Shown here piece after piece: positions 17,174 to 27,586 of a DNA stretch of 64,000 nt (position 1 is the stretch's first letter; every line of letters begins with the position of its first letter). The position numbers were made by a program, and so were the translations under genes. Under the pieces are notes generated by a model. That model saw only the letters and a program-made list of their open reading frames with translations, had not been told where the DNA came from and did no database searches. The DNA lies in the NCBI RefSeq assembly GCF_000799735.1, contig NZ_JUHH01000001.1, forward strand, positions 558,001 to 622,000. Reading direction: 5' to 3'. Source of the stretch: Methylotenera sp. G11 (lineage in GTDB: Bacteria; Pseudomonadota; Gammaproteobacteria; Burkholderiales; Methylophilaceae).

Positions 17174-19192
17174 ATGCTTAACTCCATGAATACGCCTCAA
17201 CGCGAGGCAGTGAAATACCTTGATGGCCCGCTGTTGGTGCTGGCCGGCGCCGGTAGCGGCAAAACCCGCGTCATCACGCAGAAGATCAGCTACCTGATCA
17301 ACGAGGCTGGCTACAGCCCCAAAGAAATCGCCGCAATCACGTTTACCAACAAAGCCGCGCTGGAAATGCAGGAGCGTGTAGGCAAGCTGATGCAGGGTAC
17401 AAACATCAAGGGCCTGACGATTGCCACGTTCCATTCGCTAGGCTTGCAAATGCTGCGTGCTGAAGCGTCGCTGCTGGGCTATAAACCGCAGTTCTCCATC
17501 CTGGACTCATCCGACAGTTTCAAGATACTGGCCGATGTGCTGGCAACGACAGATAAGCAGCTCCTGCGCAAAACCCAATGGCAGATATCGAGCTGGAAAA
17601 ACGCTTTCATCAACCCGGATCAGGCCAAGGCGCAGGCAGATGAAGAGCTGACTGTGGCAGCTGCAAAGGTATATCAAATCTACCAGCAGACACTGAAAGC
17701 CTATCAGGCGGTAGATTTCGATGACCTGATCAAGCTGCCGGTTGAGTTATTCGAACAACACGAAGAAGCACTGAACAAATGGCAGCGCAAACTGCAATAC
17801 CTGCTGATCGACGAATACCAGGATACCAATGCCTGCCAGTACAAACTCGTGAAAATGCTCACCGGCGTGCGCGGGCAGTTTACCGCCGTAGGCGATGACG
17901 ACCAGGCCATCTACGGCTGGCGCGGTGCAGATGTGGAAAACCTGCGCCAGCTTACTACCGACTTCAGCAAGCTCAAAGTCATCAAGCTGGAACAGAATTA
18001 CCGTTCTACCGTACGTATCTTGCGGGCAGCCAACCAGGTGATCAGCAATAACCCGAAACTGTTCGAGAAAAAACTATGGAGCGAGCACGGCACCGGCGAA
18101 ATGATCCAGATCACTGCGGCAATGAGCGAAGAACACGAGGCGGAAAGCGTCGTGATGAAGCTGCAGGCGCACAAGTTTGAAAACCGCACCTATTACAAAG
18201 ATTACGCCATACTCTACCGCGGCAACCATCAGGCACGCATTCTTGAGCAGCACTTACGCAACCATAAAATCCCTTACACGGTATCGGGCGGGCAATCGTT
18301 TTTTGATAAAGCAGAGATCAAGGATTTGATCAGCTACCTGCGCCTGGTGGCAAATGAAGACGACGACCCGGCATTCATCCGCGCCGCGACCACCCCAAAA
18401 AAAGGCATAGGCAACACCACACTGGAGCGTTTGGGTGAGTATGCCAGCGCGCATAAAATATCGCTGTTTGCCGCCGCATTCGAAGGCGGTTTTCAAAGCC
18501 AGGTCGGCAACAAGCAGCTGGAAGACCTGCTGACTTTTTGTCAGTATATTAACAAGCTGCAGGATAGAGCCGTGCGCGATCCCGCAGGCGAAGTGTTGAA
18601 TGATCTGCTGGCAGCGATACAATACGAGACATTCCTTTACGATACAGAAGAACAGCGTGCCGCCGAGGTTAAATGGGCGAACGTGCTGGACTTTGTCGGC
18701 TGGCTCACGAAAAAAGGCGAGCCCAGCACTGAATACGGCAATGAAACCGACGGCAAGAACCTGCTGGAACTGACGCAGATGGTAACCCTGATGAGCATGC
18801 TGGAAGGCCGCGAGAACGGTGAACCCGATGCGGTGAAACTATCGACGCTGCACGCATCCAAAGGCCTGGAGTTCGGTCATGTATTCCTGATTGGCTGCGA
18901 AGAAGGCATATTGCCGCACCGTGAAAGCATCGACAACAACAAGATCGAAGAAGAACGCCGCCTGATGTATGTCGGCATCACACGTGCGCAAAAAACACTG
19001 AATATCTCATGGTGCAAAAAGCGTAAACGTGCCGGTGAAATGGAAGCGTGCGAACCCAGCCGTTTCATCGCAGAGATTCCCAAAGATGATGTACGCCACT
19101 TTGGCAACCCGTTTAATAAAGACCCGGAAGCCAGTAAAGATTTCGGTAAATCCAAAATGGCGAATATCAGAGCCATGCTAGGTAAGAATTAG
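17174..19192 (+). CDS. rep: ATP-dependent DNA helicase Rep
   Basis: A 672-residue SF1A 3'-5' helicase, nearly the length of E. coli Rep. Visible motifs are Walker A AGAGSGKTRVIT, motif Ia AITFTNKAA, Walker B LLIDEYQDTN, motif III GDDDQAIYGWRGAD, motif IV EQNYRST, motif V STLHASKGLEF and motif VI RRLMYVGITRAQ. It displaces proteins ahead of replication forks and aids restart. A second ATG at 17186 (MNTPQREAV) could be the true start. It lies 10 bp after rbgA and is probably co-transcribed. Confidence 0.95.
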   Translation: MLNSMNTPQREAVKYLDGPLLVLAGAGSGKTRVITQKISYLINEAGYSPKEIAAITFTNKAALEMQERVGKLMQGTNIKGLTIATFHSLGLQMLRAEASLLGYKPQFSILDSSDSFKILADVLATTDKQLLRKTQWQISSWKNAFINPDQAKAQADEELTVAAAKVYQIYQQTLKAYQAVDFDDLIKLPVELFEQHEEALNKWQRKLQYLLIDEYQDTNACQYKLVKMLTGVRGQFTAVGDDDQAIYGWRGADVENLRQLTTDFSKLKVIKLEQNYRSTVRILRAANQVISNNPKLFEKKLWSEHGTGEMIQITAAMSEEHEAESVVMKLQAHKFENRTYYKDYAILYRGNHQARILEQHLRNHKIPYTVSGGQSFFDKAEIKDLISYLRLVANEDDDPAFIRAATTPKKGIGNTTLERLGEYASAHKISLFAAAFEGGFQSQVGNKQLEDLLTFCQYINKLQDRAVRDPAGEVLNDLLAAIQYETFLYDTEEQRAAEVKWANVLDFVGWLTKKGEPSTEYGNETDGKNLLELTQMVTLMSMLEGRENGEPDAVKLSTLHASKGLEFGHVFLIGCEEGILPHRESIDNNKIEEERRLMYVGITRAQKTLNISWCKKRKRAGEMEACEPSRFIAEIPKDDVRHFGNPFNKDPEASKDFGKSKMANIRAMLGKN

Positions 19193-19264
19193 TGGCTTTT
19201 GAATCACTGAAAGGCCTTTACAGAAACCAAAGATTGATTCAGTTTTTCACAGAAATATCAAAAA

Positions 19265-19499
19265 GTCGTCATTCCGGCATACGACTTTGCAAGTGCTTTA
19301 GCGCTTAGAAAATCGGAGTGCCTGTGGTACGGAGGCCGGAATCCAGGCAAGGTGATATTTAGAGTGTTGATTTTAAAAAAATTAATGTAGAAATCCATAC
19401 ACAACTTAATTCTTTTTTAAAAATTAATATGGATCCTTGCTTGTACCATTTTATTTGACCATGAAACCTGTCTGGATTCCGGCCTCCGCCGGAATGACG
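19265..19499. repeat. Dispersed repeat, copy A
   Basis: About 235 bp between rep and uup, bounded by GTCGTCATTCCGGC on the left and GCCGGAATGACG on the right. Shared blocks with copy B (63147-63364) include GGAATCCAG, CAAGGTG, TTTAGAGT, TAATGTA, GAAACCTG and CTGGATTCCGGCCT. The interior is AT-rich and non-coding. This is the main content of the 334-bp gap 19193-19526. Confidence 0.75.
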
Positions 19500-19526
19500 G
19501 AATTAGAAGATATTTGAAAGTTACAC

Positions 19527-21443
19527 ATGCCTTACATCACCCTGGACAACGCTTCACTTGCATACGGCCATCACGCACTGCTCGACCATGCATCATTTCA
19601 ACTCGATGCCGGAGAACGTGTCGGCCTGATCGGCCGTAACGGCGCAGGAAAATCCAGCCTGCTCAAAGTGATAGCGGGCACCTCCAAGCTGGATGACGGC
19701 ACCGTATGGCGCGATCCGGGGGCACGCGTCGTCTACGTACCGCAAGAGCCGGAGCTGGACGCAACCCACACCGTATTCGAGGCCGTTGCTGAAGGCTTGG
19801 GCAGCTTGCAGCAAACGATTGTAGATTATCACCAGGTCACGCACGACATGGGCATGCCAGATGCGGATATCGAAGCGCTCATGACCCGCATGCAAGCCTT
19901 GCAGCATGACCTTGATGCACAGAACGGCTGGGCAGCGCAATCACGCGTAGAAGCCGTATTAAGCCGCCTGAACCTGAATGCCGATGCACTCATCAGCACC
20001 CTGTCCGGCGGCTGGCGCAAGCGTGTGGCGCTGGGTCGCGCACTGGTTGCCGAGCCTGAAGTATTGCTGCTGGACGAACCGACCAACCACCTGGACCTGA
20101 GCGCTATCGAGTGGCTGGAAGACCTGCTTCTGGGCTTTAACGGCAGCGTATTGTTCATTACCCATGACCGGCGCTTTCTGGATCGGCTTGCAACGCGCAT
20201 CACTGAACTGGACCGTGGCAAGCTAACCGATTTCACCGGCAACTTCAGCCAATACCAGATTAAAAAAGAAGAACTGCTGGCAATTGAAGAAACCCATGCC
20301 GCAAAATTCGATAAATTCCTGGCACAGGAAGAAGTATGGATACGCCAAGGCATCAAAGCGCGCCGCACACGTAACGAAGGCCGCGTACGCCGCCTGGAAG
20401 CGCTGCGCCTGGAACGCGCCGCGCGCCGCGAACGCCAGGGCAACGTAAAACTCAATGTGGATGCCGGTGAGCGCAGCGGAAAACTGATCGCCGAACTGGA
20501 AAACGTGAGCAAATCATACGGCGATAAAACACTGATCAAAAACTTCAGTGCCCGTATTTTACGCGGCGACAAAATCGGTTTGCTTGGCCCTAACGGGGTA
20601 GGTAAAACCACCCTGCTCAAACTGATCCTCGGTGAAATAGAAGCAGACAGCGGCCATATTGAACGCGGCAGCAAGCAGAGTGTTGCCTACTTTGACCAGA
20701 TGCGCGAACAATTGAATGAAGAAGCCACACTGGCTGACACGATCAGCCCGGGCTCCGACTTTGTAGAAATCGGCAACGAACGCAAACATGTCATCAGCTA
20801 CCTTGAAGATTTTCTGTTTCCGCCGCAGCGCTCACGCTCGCCGGTCAAGTCGCTTTCCGGCGGCGAACGCAACCGCTTGCTGCTCGCACGCCTGTTTGCG
20901 CGCCCTGCCAACATCCTGGTGCTGGATGAACCGACCAATGACCTGGATATTGATACGCTGGAATTGCTGGAGAGCCTGCTTCAGGACTTTAGCGGCACGC
21001 TGTTCCTGGTCAGCCATGACCGCGCTTTCCTGGAAAATACCGTGACGCAGGTCATTGCTTTTGAAGGCAATGGCCAGCTCACCGAATTCGGCGGCGGCTA
21101 CGACGATTGGCAGCGCTATACGCAAAAACGCCTGGAAGACCAGAAAACCGCCACCAATACGCAGCAGGCCAAAGCCAAGCAATCGGCTGCGCCTGCAAAC
21201 ACCCCGGCAGCAAAACCTGCGTCATCCAAACTGAGCTTTAAAGAGCAAAAAGAACTGGAAGAACTCCCGCTTGCCATTGAAAAACTCGAAACCGAACAGC
21301 TCACGATCAATGAAGAACTGGCCAAACCGGAAACTTACAGCAATACCGAATTGGTCAAATCGCTGCAAATGCGGCTGGACGGGATCAATACAGAAATCGA
21401 AGCCAAAATAACGCGATGGGATGCGCTGGAAAAGAAAGTCTGA
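19527..21443 (+). CDS. uup: ABC-F ATPase Uup
   Basis: A 638-residue soluble protein with two ABC ATPase domains and no membrane segment. First domain: Walker A GRNGAGKSSLLK, signature LSGGWRKRVALG, Walker B LLLDEPTNHLDL. Second domain: GPNGVGKTTLLK, LSGGERNRLLLA, LVLDEPTNDLDI. A charged linker rich in Arg (~270-310) and a C-terminal coiled coil after residue ~550 fit Uup. Uup binds DNA and ribosomes and is linked to suppression of transposon excision and to ribosome function. Its promoter must lie within or near the dispersed repeat just upstream. Confidence 0.93.
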   Translation: MPYITLDNASLAYGHHALLDHASFQLDAGERVGLIGRNGAGKSSLLKVIAGTSKLDDGTVWRDPGARVVYVPQEPELDATHTVFEAVAEGLGSLQQTIVDYHQVTHDMGMPDADIEALMTRMQALQHDLDAQNGWAAQSRVEAVLSRLNLNADALISTLSGGWRKRVALGRALVAEPEVLLLDEPTNHLDLSAIEWLEDLLLGFNGSVLFITHDRRFLDRLATRITELDRGKLTDFTGNFSQYQIKKEELLAIEETHAAKFDKFLAQEEVWIRQGIKARRTRNEGRVRRLEALRLERAARRERQGNVKLNVDAGERSGKLIAELENVSKSYGDKTLIKNFSARILRGDKIGLLGPNGVGKTTLLKLILGEIEADSGHIERGSKQSVAYFDQMREQLNEEATLADTISPGSDFVEIGNERKHVISYLEDFLFPPQRSRSPVKSLSGGERNRLLLARLFARPANILVLDEPTNDLDIDTLELLESLLQDFSGTLFLVSHDRAFLENTVTQVIAFEGNGQLTEFGGGYDDWQRYTQKRLEDQKTATNTQQAKAKQSAAPANTPAAKPASSKLSFKEQKELEELPLAIEKLETEQLTINEELAKPETYSNTELVKSLQMRLDGINTEIEAKITRWDALEKKV

Positions 21444-21551
21444 TGAAACTACCGGATTGAATCAGTCCCAGGCACATTCAACCCGACTCCGGACGTTAAC
21501 GCTACTCAAAACCAGCGACTGCCCATCTCACTATAGCGCTATAGCAAGTCA

Positions 21552-24500
21552 CTACGGCGCTATGGCAAGCTGCTCCGCTTCATAAACGCGCATTTTCAGT
21601 AAATCTTCAAACTGCTGGATCGGGAGCGGCCTGCCGAACAGATAACCCTGGTAGCAGGTGCAACCTTTATTAAGCAGGAAATGCAGCTGTTCTTCGGTTT
21701 CTACGCCTTCAGCGATAATGTCCAGGCTCAGGCTTTTTGCCATCGCGATGATGGTATGCACAATCGCCTGGTCGCTTGGGTCTGTAATCAGGTCGCGCAC
21801 GAATGATTGATCAATCTTAAGCTGGTTCAATGGCAGGCGCTTCAGGTACATCAATGATGAATAGCCGGTGCCGAAATCATCCAGTGAGAACTGCACACCG
21901 ATTTCGCGCAGTGTGGTCATGGTGGCGATGATATCTTCCACATTTTCGAGCAGCAGGCTTTCCGTCAGTTCCAGCTTGAGCAGTGCAGGATTAATGCCAT
22001 GCCGGTTCACGGCATCCTGTATCTGCTCCGCAAAGTCGGCCTGGCGGAATTGCTTGGCGCTGACGTTAATCGACAATACAATGTCTTTTGTGAATTTGCT
22101 CTGCTGCCAGGCATTCAGTTGCGAACACGCAGTTTCAATCACCCATTTGCCAATCGGCAGGATCAGGCCGATTTCTTCTGCCAGCGAAATAAAGTGGAAA
22201 GGCAACACCATGCCGCGTTCAGGGTGCATCCAGCGTATCAGTGCCTCTGCACCCAGTGCCTGCCCAAGATTATTGACCTGAAGCTGGTAATGCAGCTGGA
22301 ACTGTTCGTTATCAAAGGCTTTATGCAGCTCACGCTCAAGCAGCGCACGGTTGTTAATGACTTCCTGCATCACAGGGTCGAAAAACCGTATCGCATTGCG
22401 CCCGGCGGTCTTGGATTGGTACATGGCAATATCAGCCTGCTTGAGCAGCTCGTCGGATTCTATTTCATGGCCGCTGAACAAGGTTGCGCCAATGCTTGTC
22501 GTGCTGTGGTATTCGTAAGCGTTAAGCTGATATGCCTGATTAAGCACACTCAGGATCTTCTCGCAGATCAGCTCGGCCTGTCTGGCAGCCTCGAATATGG
22601 AGTCGCTTAAACCTTCCAGCATGATGACAAACTCATCGCCACCGATACGCGCTACGGTATCGCCTTCCCGCACGCAGGAAGTCAGCCTTTCCGAAACCTG
22701 TTTCAAGAGCAGGTCGCCGACATCATGGCCTAGCGTATCATTCAGCGTCTTGAAATGGTCTAGGTCAAGAAACAGGATCGCACCGCCGCCTTTACCCCTT
22801 GAGCTGGTGACAAGCGCCTGGCTTAGCCTGTCCATGAGCAGCCGCCTGTTTGGTAGGCCGGTGAGCGAATCGTAATAGGCTAAATGCTGTATCTCTTCTT
22901 CAGCGGATTTCCGCGAAGTAATGTCAACCAGGGTTGCCACGTAATTGACGATCGTGCCGTCACGGCCTTTTACCGCGGTGAAAGTAAGGTGCGCCGGGTA
23001 GACTTCGCCGTTCTTGCGCCTATTCCAGACATCGCCTTCCCATGAGCCGGTATTGACAATGCTTTCCCACATGCTTGCATAAAAATCCATGTCATGGCGG
23101 CCGGAGCTGAGCATGCCAGGATGTTTGCCTATGATCTCATCTTCTGAATACCCGGTGATCTGGCTGAAGGCACTATTTACGCGCAGTATCACGCGGTTGG
23201 CATCGGTCACCAGCATCCCCTCCTGAGACTCAAACGCAATGGCGGCAATCTGCAGGTTCTGCTCAATCAATTTGCGTTCTATTGCGATTCCCGCCAGGCG
23301 CGCGGACTGTTCAAGGATGTTCAGGTCGGATTTGGTATGCTCGCGCGATTCATGATGATAAATTGCGAACGTCCCCAGCAATTCTCCGGACGAGGAGCGG
23401 ATTGGCTGTGAGCAGCAGGCACCAAAACGGGCTTGCGCCGCCAGATCCTTCAATGTGGCCCAATAAGGGTGAGTGGCAATATCTCCCACGACCACACGCT
23501 CACCGGTAAACACTGCCGCAGAGCAGGATCCGACGCCAATGCCGATCTCAACCCGGCTAATCGCTGTTCTGAAAAAAATAGGCAGGTTGCATGCAATGCA
23601 TTTACTGAAAAACTTGCTTTCCGTATCCATCAGCATCACGCTGCAGGTCATTTCCGGATTTAATTTTTCGATACCGCGCACGATCACTTTAAGGATATTG
23701 GGCAGCGGCTCATCACTGGCCAGCTGTTCAAAAATAATATTCCGCAGATATTCGTACTTTTCGAACTTTTTCTGCTCCAGGTTCTTTTCAATCAGGCTGG
23801 CCTGCATTTTTGCAAGGCATCCCAGAGCACTGTTTTCCATATCATCCGTAATCGGTAAGGTATGCTGCAGGTTACCGGTACTCAACTTGGTCACATGCTC
23901 CTGAATCTCATCTACCGACCCTCCAAGCTGGGTTTTCAAGGCCAGGTAAGCCTTGCGGCAAGTGAATATAAAGGCAAAGCTGAACAAAGCTGCCAGGATT
24001 TTCAGAATGATAGAAAGCGTTTCTGCAGATTTTGCTGCATTCAGGCTGCGCTCGGTAATGGTTGTGCTGACGTCGTTGATGGACCGGATAATGGCGGCAA
24101 TGGCTTGCTGGTATTTGCCATCCTGCAGGATCTGGGTTGCCCTCGCCCTCCTGGCTTCAATATCCAGTCCCGGGGCTTCAATCAGCTTCATCGCACGTAA
24201 CTCTGTGGCGTTGATCTCATCAAACCTGGAGTCGGCCTCCTTGAGTTTGCGATACTCCTGTTCTGAAAATCCTTCCTGCTTGATTAAATCGAGCAGAGCG
24301 ATCGGCCGTTCTGAAGACATGCTTTCTTTGATGCCCAAACCCAGGTAAGGCTGGTTATGCCGCTCTGGCCGGACCTGCCTGCCTTCGCGGATAGCCATAA
24401 TGCTCTGGTACTGCTTCTTATAAGCAGGGTTGCCTGTTGCAACGTAGGTGAGCGCCATGCGCCTCTGGTCATCCAAAGACTGGCGGAACTCACTGAGCAG

Positions 24501-24653
24501 CAGAACGGATTGATAGCGGATCCCTTTGGCGTAATCAATCTTTCTTTCCAGCAGGATGTGCGATACGAAATAAATCGCAATGGCAATCAATACCCCCATG
24601 GAAGTCCATGTGTATCGTGCAAAAGGGCTGGCTGACATGTTTTTTATAGCCAT
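21552..24653 (-). CDS. Membrane GAF-PAS-GGDEF-EAL protein
   Basis: A 1033-residue c-di-GMP enzyme. An N-terminal helix (MGVLIAIAIYFVSHILL), a helical periplasmic region and a second helix near residue 215 precede a GAF domain (~310-460), a PAS domain (~470-590, EGMLVTDANRVILRVN), a GGDEF domain (RIGGDEF near 670) and an EAL domain (EALIRW near 803, DDFGTGYSSLMYLKR near 935). The catalytic motifs of both output domains look intact, so net activity cannot be predicted. The last codons overlap an imperfect tandem 21-bp repeat. It lies downstream of lapD on the same strand, but 110 bp of AT-rich DNA separates them. Confidence 0.9.
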   Translation of the reverse strand: MAIKNMSASPFARYTWTSMGVLIAIAIYFVSHILLERKIDYAKGIRYQSVLLLSEFRQSLDDQRRMALTYVATGNPAYKKQYQSIMAIREGRQVRPERHNQPYLGLGIKESMSSERPIALLDLIKQEGFSEQEYRKLKEADSRFDEINATELRAMKLIEAPGLDIEARRARATQILQDGKYQQAIAAIIRSINDVSTTITERSLNAAKSAETLSIILKILAALFSFAFIFTCRKAYLALKTQLGGSVDEIQEHVTKLSTGNLQHTLPITDDMENSALGCLAKMQASLIEKNLEQKKFEKYEYLRNIIFEQLASDEPLPNILKVIVRGIEKLNPEMTCSVMLMDTESKFFSKCIACNLPIFFRTAISRVEIGIGVGSCSAAVFTGERVVVGDIATHPYWATLKDLAAQARFGACCSQPIRSSSGELLGTFAIYHHESREHTKSDLNILEQSARLAGIAIERKLIEQNLQIAAIAFESQEGMLVTDANRVILRVNSAFSQITGYSEDEIIGKHPGMLSSGRHDMDFYASMWESIVNTGSWEGDVWNRRKNGEVYPAHLTFTAVKGRDGTIVNYVATLVDITSRKSAEEEIQHLAYYDSLTGLPNRRLLMDRLSQALVTSSRGKGGGAILFLDLDHFKTLNDTLGHDVGDLLLKQVSERLTSCVREGDTVARIGGDEFVIMLEGLSDSIFEAARQAELICEKILSVLNQAYQLNAYEYHSTTSIGATLFSGHEIESDELLKQADIAMYQSKTAGRNAIRFFDPVMQEVINNRALLERELHKAFDNEQFQLHYQLQVNNLGQALGAEALIRWMHPERGMVLPFHFISLAEEIGLILPIGKWVIETACSQLNAWQQSKFTKDIVLSINVSAKQFRQADFAEQIQDAVNRHGINPALLKLELTESLLLENVEDIIATMTTLREIGVQFSLDDFGTGYSSLMYLKRLPLNQLKIDQSFVRDLITDPSDQAIVHTIIAMAKSLSLDIIAEGVETEEQLHFLLNKGCTCYQGYLFGRPLPIQQFEDLLKMRVYEAEQLAIAP

Positions 24654-24763
24654 TGCATGCCTTGAAAGAACAAACCTGCTGTTGACAACAATTTCATAGA
24701 TAAATGTACAGAATCAAATATTGTTTTTATTAAATACCGCTTTTTTAATAGGGCTGGCATGAT

Positions 24764-26707
24764 CTAAATATCTTCCGGCCGCCCTACCCCGTACCCTAAC
24801 ACCCCATCAAGATGTAAATCAACCAGTAATTTCCATTGATCCGCATCTTCTACAGCAACGCCATAAACCTTGATATCCAGGCCGTGCGCCACTTGTGCTA
24901 CAGATTCGATCAGGAACTGGTTATCCTTGTTATCGACAAGCCCATGCACGTAGCCGCCGTCTATCTTAATATAATCCAGCTTGAGCTTGCTCAGGTAGCC
25001 AAATGAAGAGAAACCGCGTCCAAAATGATCAAGGCCGACACGCGTGCCGTACACTGCAAGCTTCTTGATGAATTCCCTGAGGGCTTCTATATTCTCAAGA
25101 ACACCATACTCAGGAACCTCGATCAGCAACCTGGAAGCGGCTGCTGGATTTTCAGCCAATTCAGCGCAGAGCCAATCAACAAAAACCTGGTTCTGGACAC
25201 TGGATGGAAAAATGTTGACCGCAATGGGTGTAGCGCCATAACGCTTGGCTACCAGTCTTGAAAACACCTCAGCGACCATGACCTTGTCAAAATCCATGGC
25301 GAGGCCATGCCGGTTTGCCATCTGGGTATATATCCTGGCAGGAATCATTTCCCCTTTGGCGTCAGTAAGCCGCATCAGCGCTTCGTAGTGCAGTATTGCA
25401 GCAGCAGCATCCTTGACCGGCTGCATCAATAAAGACAAACGGTTGTTCTGTAACGCTTCTCGCAGCACTTCACCCCAATGTGTCGAAGTATTGACGACGC
25501 TCGCAACAGATTTCGACGGCACCACCAGATGCATCGCATTAGGCCCTTCATGCTGTGCGGTGCGCAATGCAAGGTCGGTTGCCGACATCACCTCGCCATA
25601 GCTTTCATTACTGAACAGCGCGATGCCGACATGCCCGACTTCATCAGCTTCCACCAGGCCACGCTCCTTGAACCTTGGCAATGAGCGCGCAATCCTGTCA
25701 CCCAGGTCAGCGGCCTCCTGTTCATCGACATTGCTGATCACGACGGCAAAAGTTGCGCCGGATAAGTGTGCTACAAAGTACTCCTGATTAGGCTGCGCCT
25801 TGCAGATTGCATTAATGAAACTTGCCGTGTTGCGCAGCAGTTCGTCACCGGCCTGGAAACCGTGCGTCTTGTTGTATTCCTTGAAATTTTTCAGCTCAAG
25901 AAGAATCACGGCGCCGTGTTCACCTGTTTTAATCAGATGATTAAGCTGCATGTCGAAATAACGCCTGTTGGCCAGATTGGTCAGGCTATCCAGGTAGTTT
26001 TCAGAACGCAGGCGTTCAATTGAGGCAGACTGCTCGTCAAACATCTGCCTGACCTTATTCGTCATGCGGTTCATGGCTTCAACAACGCTGCGCAATTCAA
26101 TGGTCCACGGCAGCCTGGTCTGTATCGGGTACTCGCGGTCACAGATTGCACGCGCCTGCGCTTCTACCATGCGCAAAGGATTAAGTATGTAATGCAGGGC
26201 GACCACTCCCAGGATTGCAGCCAGTACCGACATGCCTGCAAACCACAGGAAAGTCTGTATCGCACTCGACCACAAGGACATATAGGCATAACCAGGGTTT
26301 ACCAGAACCTTGACCATACCCGCCTGCTGCCAGCCGGACATGATCAGCGCCTCACCCGGCGGCGTATCCAGTTTGAACATATCAATAAACCATTCAGGCA
26401 CATCATTCAGATTGACCTGCTGTGTTTTGTTAATGATGGTTTTACCCTCGACATCGGTAACCAGCACCTGGCGATAATAACCACTATCAGAAACGGCGCT
26501 GACCATGCGTTCGACCATGACGTAATCCTGGTCGCTGATGTGCGGGGATAAAGACATGCCCAGCGAGGTTGCGGTGTCCTGGGAGATGGTGCGCAATTGG
26601 TTATTCAGATAACTGCGCGTATTTTCTATGCTAAGTGAAAATGAGCCTATGAATAGCATCGTAAAAAGCAGGACTATCATCGCCAAAAGCTGCTTAAGTA
26701 ACGTCAT
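24764..26707 (-). CDS. lapD: LapD-type c-di-GMP receptor
   Basis: A 647-residue inner-membrane receptor of the LapD/MoxY class. A first membrane helix at residues 5-25 is followed by a periplasmic LapD_MoxY domain, a second helix (~150-172), a HAMP segment, and GGDEF- and EAL-like domains. Both are degenerate: the GGDEF position reads SGATF, and the DDFGTG motif of EAL enzymes reads DHFGRG. It should therefore bind c-di-GMP rather than make or break it. In characterised systems LapD bound to c-di-GMP holds the protease LapG away from the adhesin. lapG starts 20 bp upstream in the same operon. AAAGGA precedes the start. Confidence 0.92.
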   Translation of the reverse strand: MTLLKQLLAMIVLLFTMLFIGSFSLSIENTRSYLNNQLRTISQDTATSLGMSLSPHISDQDYVMVERMVSAVSDSGYYRQVLVTDVEGKTIINKTQQVNLNDVPEWFIDMFKLDTPPGEALIMSGWQQAGMVKVLVNPGYAYMSLWSSAIQTFLWFAGMSVLAAILGVVALHYILNPLRMVEAQARAICDREYPIQTRLPWTIELRSVVEAMNRMTNKVRQMFDEQSASIERLRSENYLDSLTNLANRRYFDMQLNHLIKTGEHGAVILLELKNFKEYNKTHGFQAGDELLRNTASFINAICKAQPNQEYFVAHLSGATFAVVISNVDEQEAADLGDRIARSLPRFKERGLVEADEVGHVGIALFSNESYGEVMSATDLALRTAQHEGPNAMHLVVPSKSVASVVNTSTHWGEVLREALQNNRLSLLMQPVKDAAAAILHYEALMRLTDAKGEMIPARIYTQMANRHGLAMDFDKVMVAEVFSRLVAKRYGATPIAVNIFPSSVQNQVFVDWLCAELAENPAAASRLLIEVPEYGVLENIEALREFIKKLAVYGTRVGLDHFGRGFSSFGYLSKLKLDYIKIDGGYVHGLVDNKDNQFLIESVAQVAHGLDIKVYGVAVEDADQWKLLVDLHLDGVLGYGVGRPEDI

Positions 26708-26726
26708 CTTGAATCCTTTACAAGTT

Positions 26727-27434
26727 TCACTCGAACTCCTTACCCATACGCGATGTCATGTCACGCCACAATGCAATGCTGCTTGGGCTGCCTGATCTGC
26801 TTTTGCCTGATGCACGCTCTTTAGCCAGCCACAAGCCCTGGCCGTTAAACGTATATACCGGGGCAAGATCCTTGCGTTCGGAAGCCGGTTTGATTTCAGG
26901 GTTAAGGTTATCCAATACCAGCGGCACCGCCGCAGGCCTTTCATAATAGGTCAGCACCATATGCGAGCGGTTGACGGGGTTAACGGTATCGGCCTTAACA
27001 TAAGTAATGGTCAGCTTCTCCATCGGCACATTCAGCGCAATCAATGTAAAGTATTTCGCAATTGAAAAATCCTCACAGTCGCCGCCGCCTGATGCAATGG
27101 TTTCCAGTGGCGTTGACCAGTAATCTTCAACGCCGTAATGATCATAATCAGAGACCCAAAGCACGTTCTGATTAAAAAAATCATTCACCAGCACCAGTTT
27201 CTCCTCCGTCGACCTGCCCTGGCTTGAATACACAAGCTGCACCCAATCCGCCACACGTTTGCGCCCTGCTGCCTTGTATTTACGCTCAATCGCAGAAAAC
27301 TGCTTATCCGATATAGTTATATTGAAACTATCGCCGACCACGGCCGGCAACAGAAACGATACCCCTAATAGCAAAACTACTACGATCAGACGCAGACACG
27401 GTGCAATAGGTCTTATTGTGATGCAATGTGGCAT
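26727..27434 (-). CDS. lapG: Periplasmic cysteine protease LapG
   Basis: A 235-residue transglutaminase-like cysteine protease (BTLCP family) with an N-terminal signal-like helix (residues 13-32). The catalytic triad is visible: C120 in GGGDCEDFSIAKY, H158 in NRSHMVLTYY and D175 in LVLDNLN, with spacing close to that of Pseudomonas LapG. Family members bind Ca2+ and cut a di-alanine site in the N-terminus of the LapA-type adhesin, which releases the cell from the surface. The expected substrate is the 2067-residue adhesin encoded upstream at 29197-35400. It is immediately upstream of lapD. Confidence 0.93.
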   Translation of the reverse strand: MPHCITIRPIAPCLRLIVVVLLLGVSFLLPAVVGDSFNITISDKQFSAIERKYKAAGRKRVADWVQLVYSSQGRSTEEKLVLVNDFFNQNVLWVSDYDHYGVEDYWSTPLETIASGGGDCEDFSIAKYFTLIALNVPMEKLTITYVKADTVNPVNRSHMVLTYYERPAAVPLVLDNLNPEIKPASERKDLAPVYTFNGQGLWLAKERASGKSRSGSPSSIALWRDMTSRMGKEFE

Positions 27435-27480
27435 TGTCTATTTGAGTATATTTTCTAAGCCTAAGCGAATAACACACATA

Positions 27481-27510
27481 AAAAAACCGGAGATTTAAAT
27501 CCGGTTTTTT
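27481..27510 (-). terminator. Intrinsic terminator after the TolC-like gene
   Basis: AAAAAACCGG (27481-27490) and CCGGTTTTTT (27501-27510) form a 10-bp stem with a 10-nt loop, ending in a T-run on either strand. It lies 77 bp past the stop of the minus-strand TolC-like gene and 47 bp before lapG, separating the two transcripts. Confidence 0.8.
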
Positions 27511-27586
27511 AAAATCACCCTGGAAGTATAAGCATCTCACTCACTGAAGTATAAGGCGCCATTTGCTACCAGTAGCCTGTGTAAAA

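Noticed and set aside
19829-20674. 281-codon minus-strand frame within uup
   Set aside because: It is antisense to the first ABC domain and linker of Uup. It is Ser/Arg-rich, as expected for a shadow of an ABC coding region.
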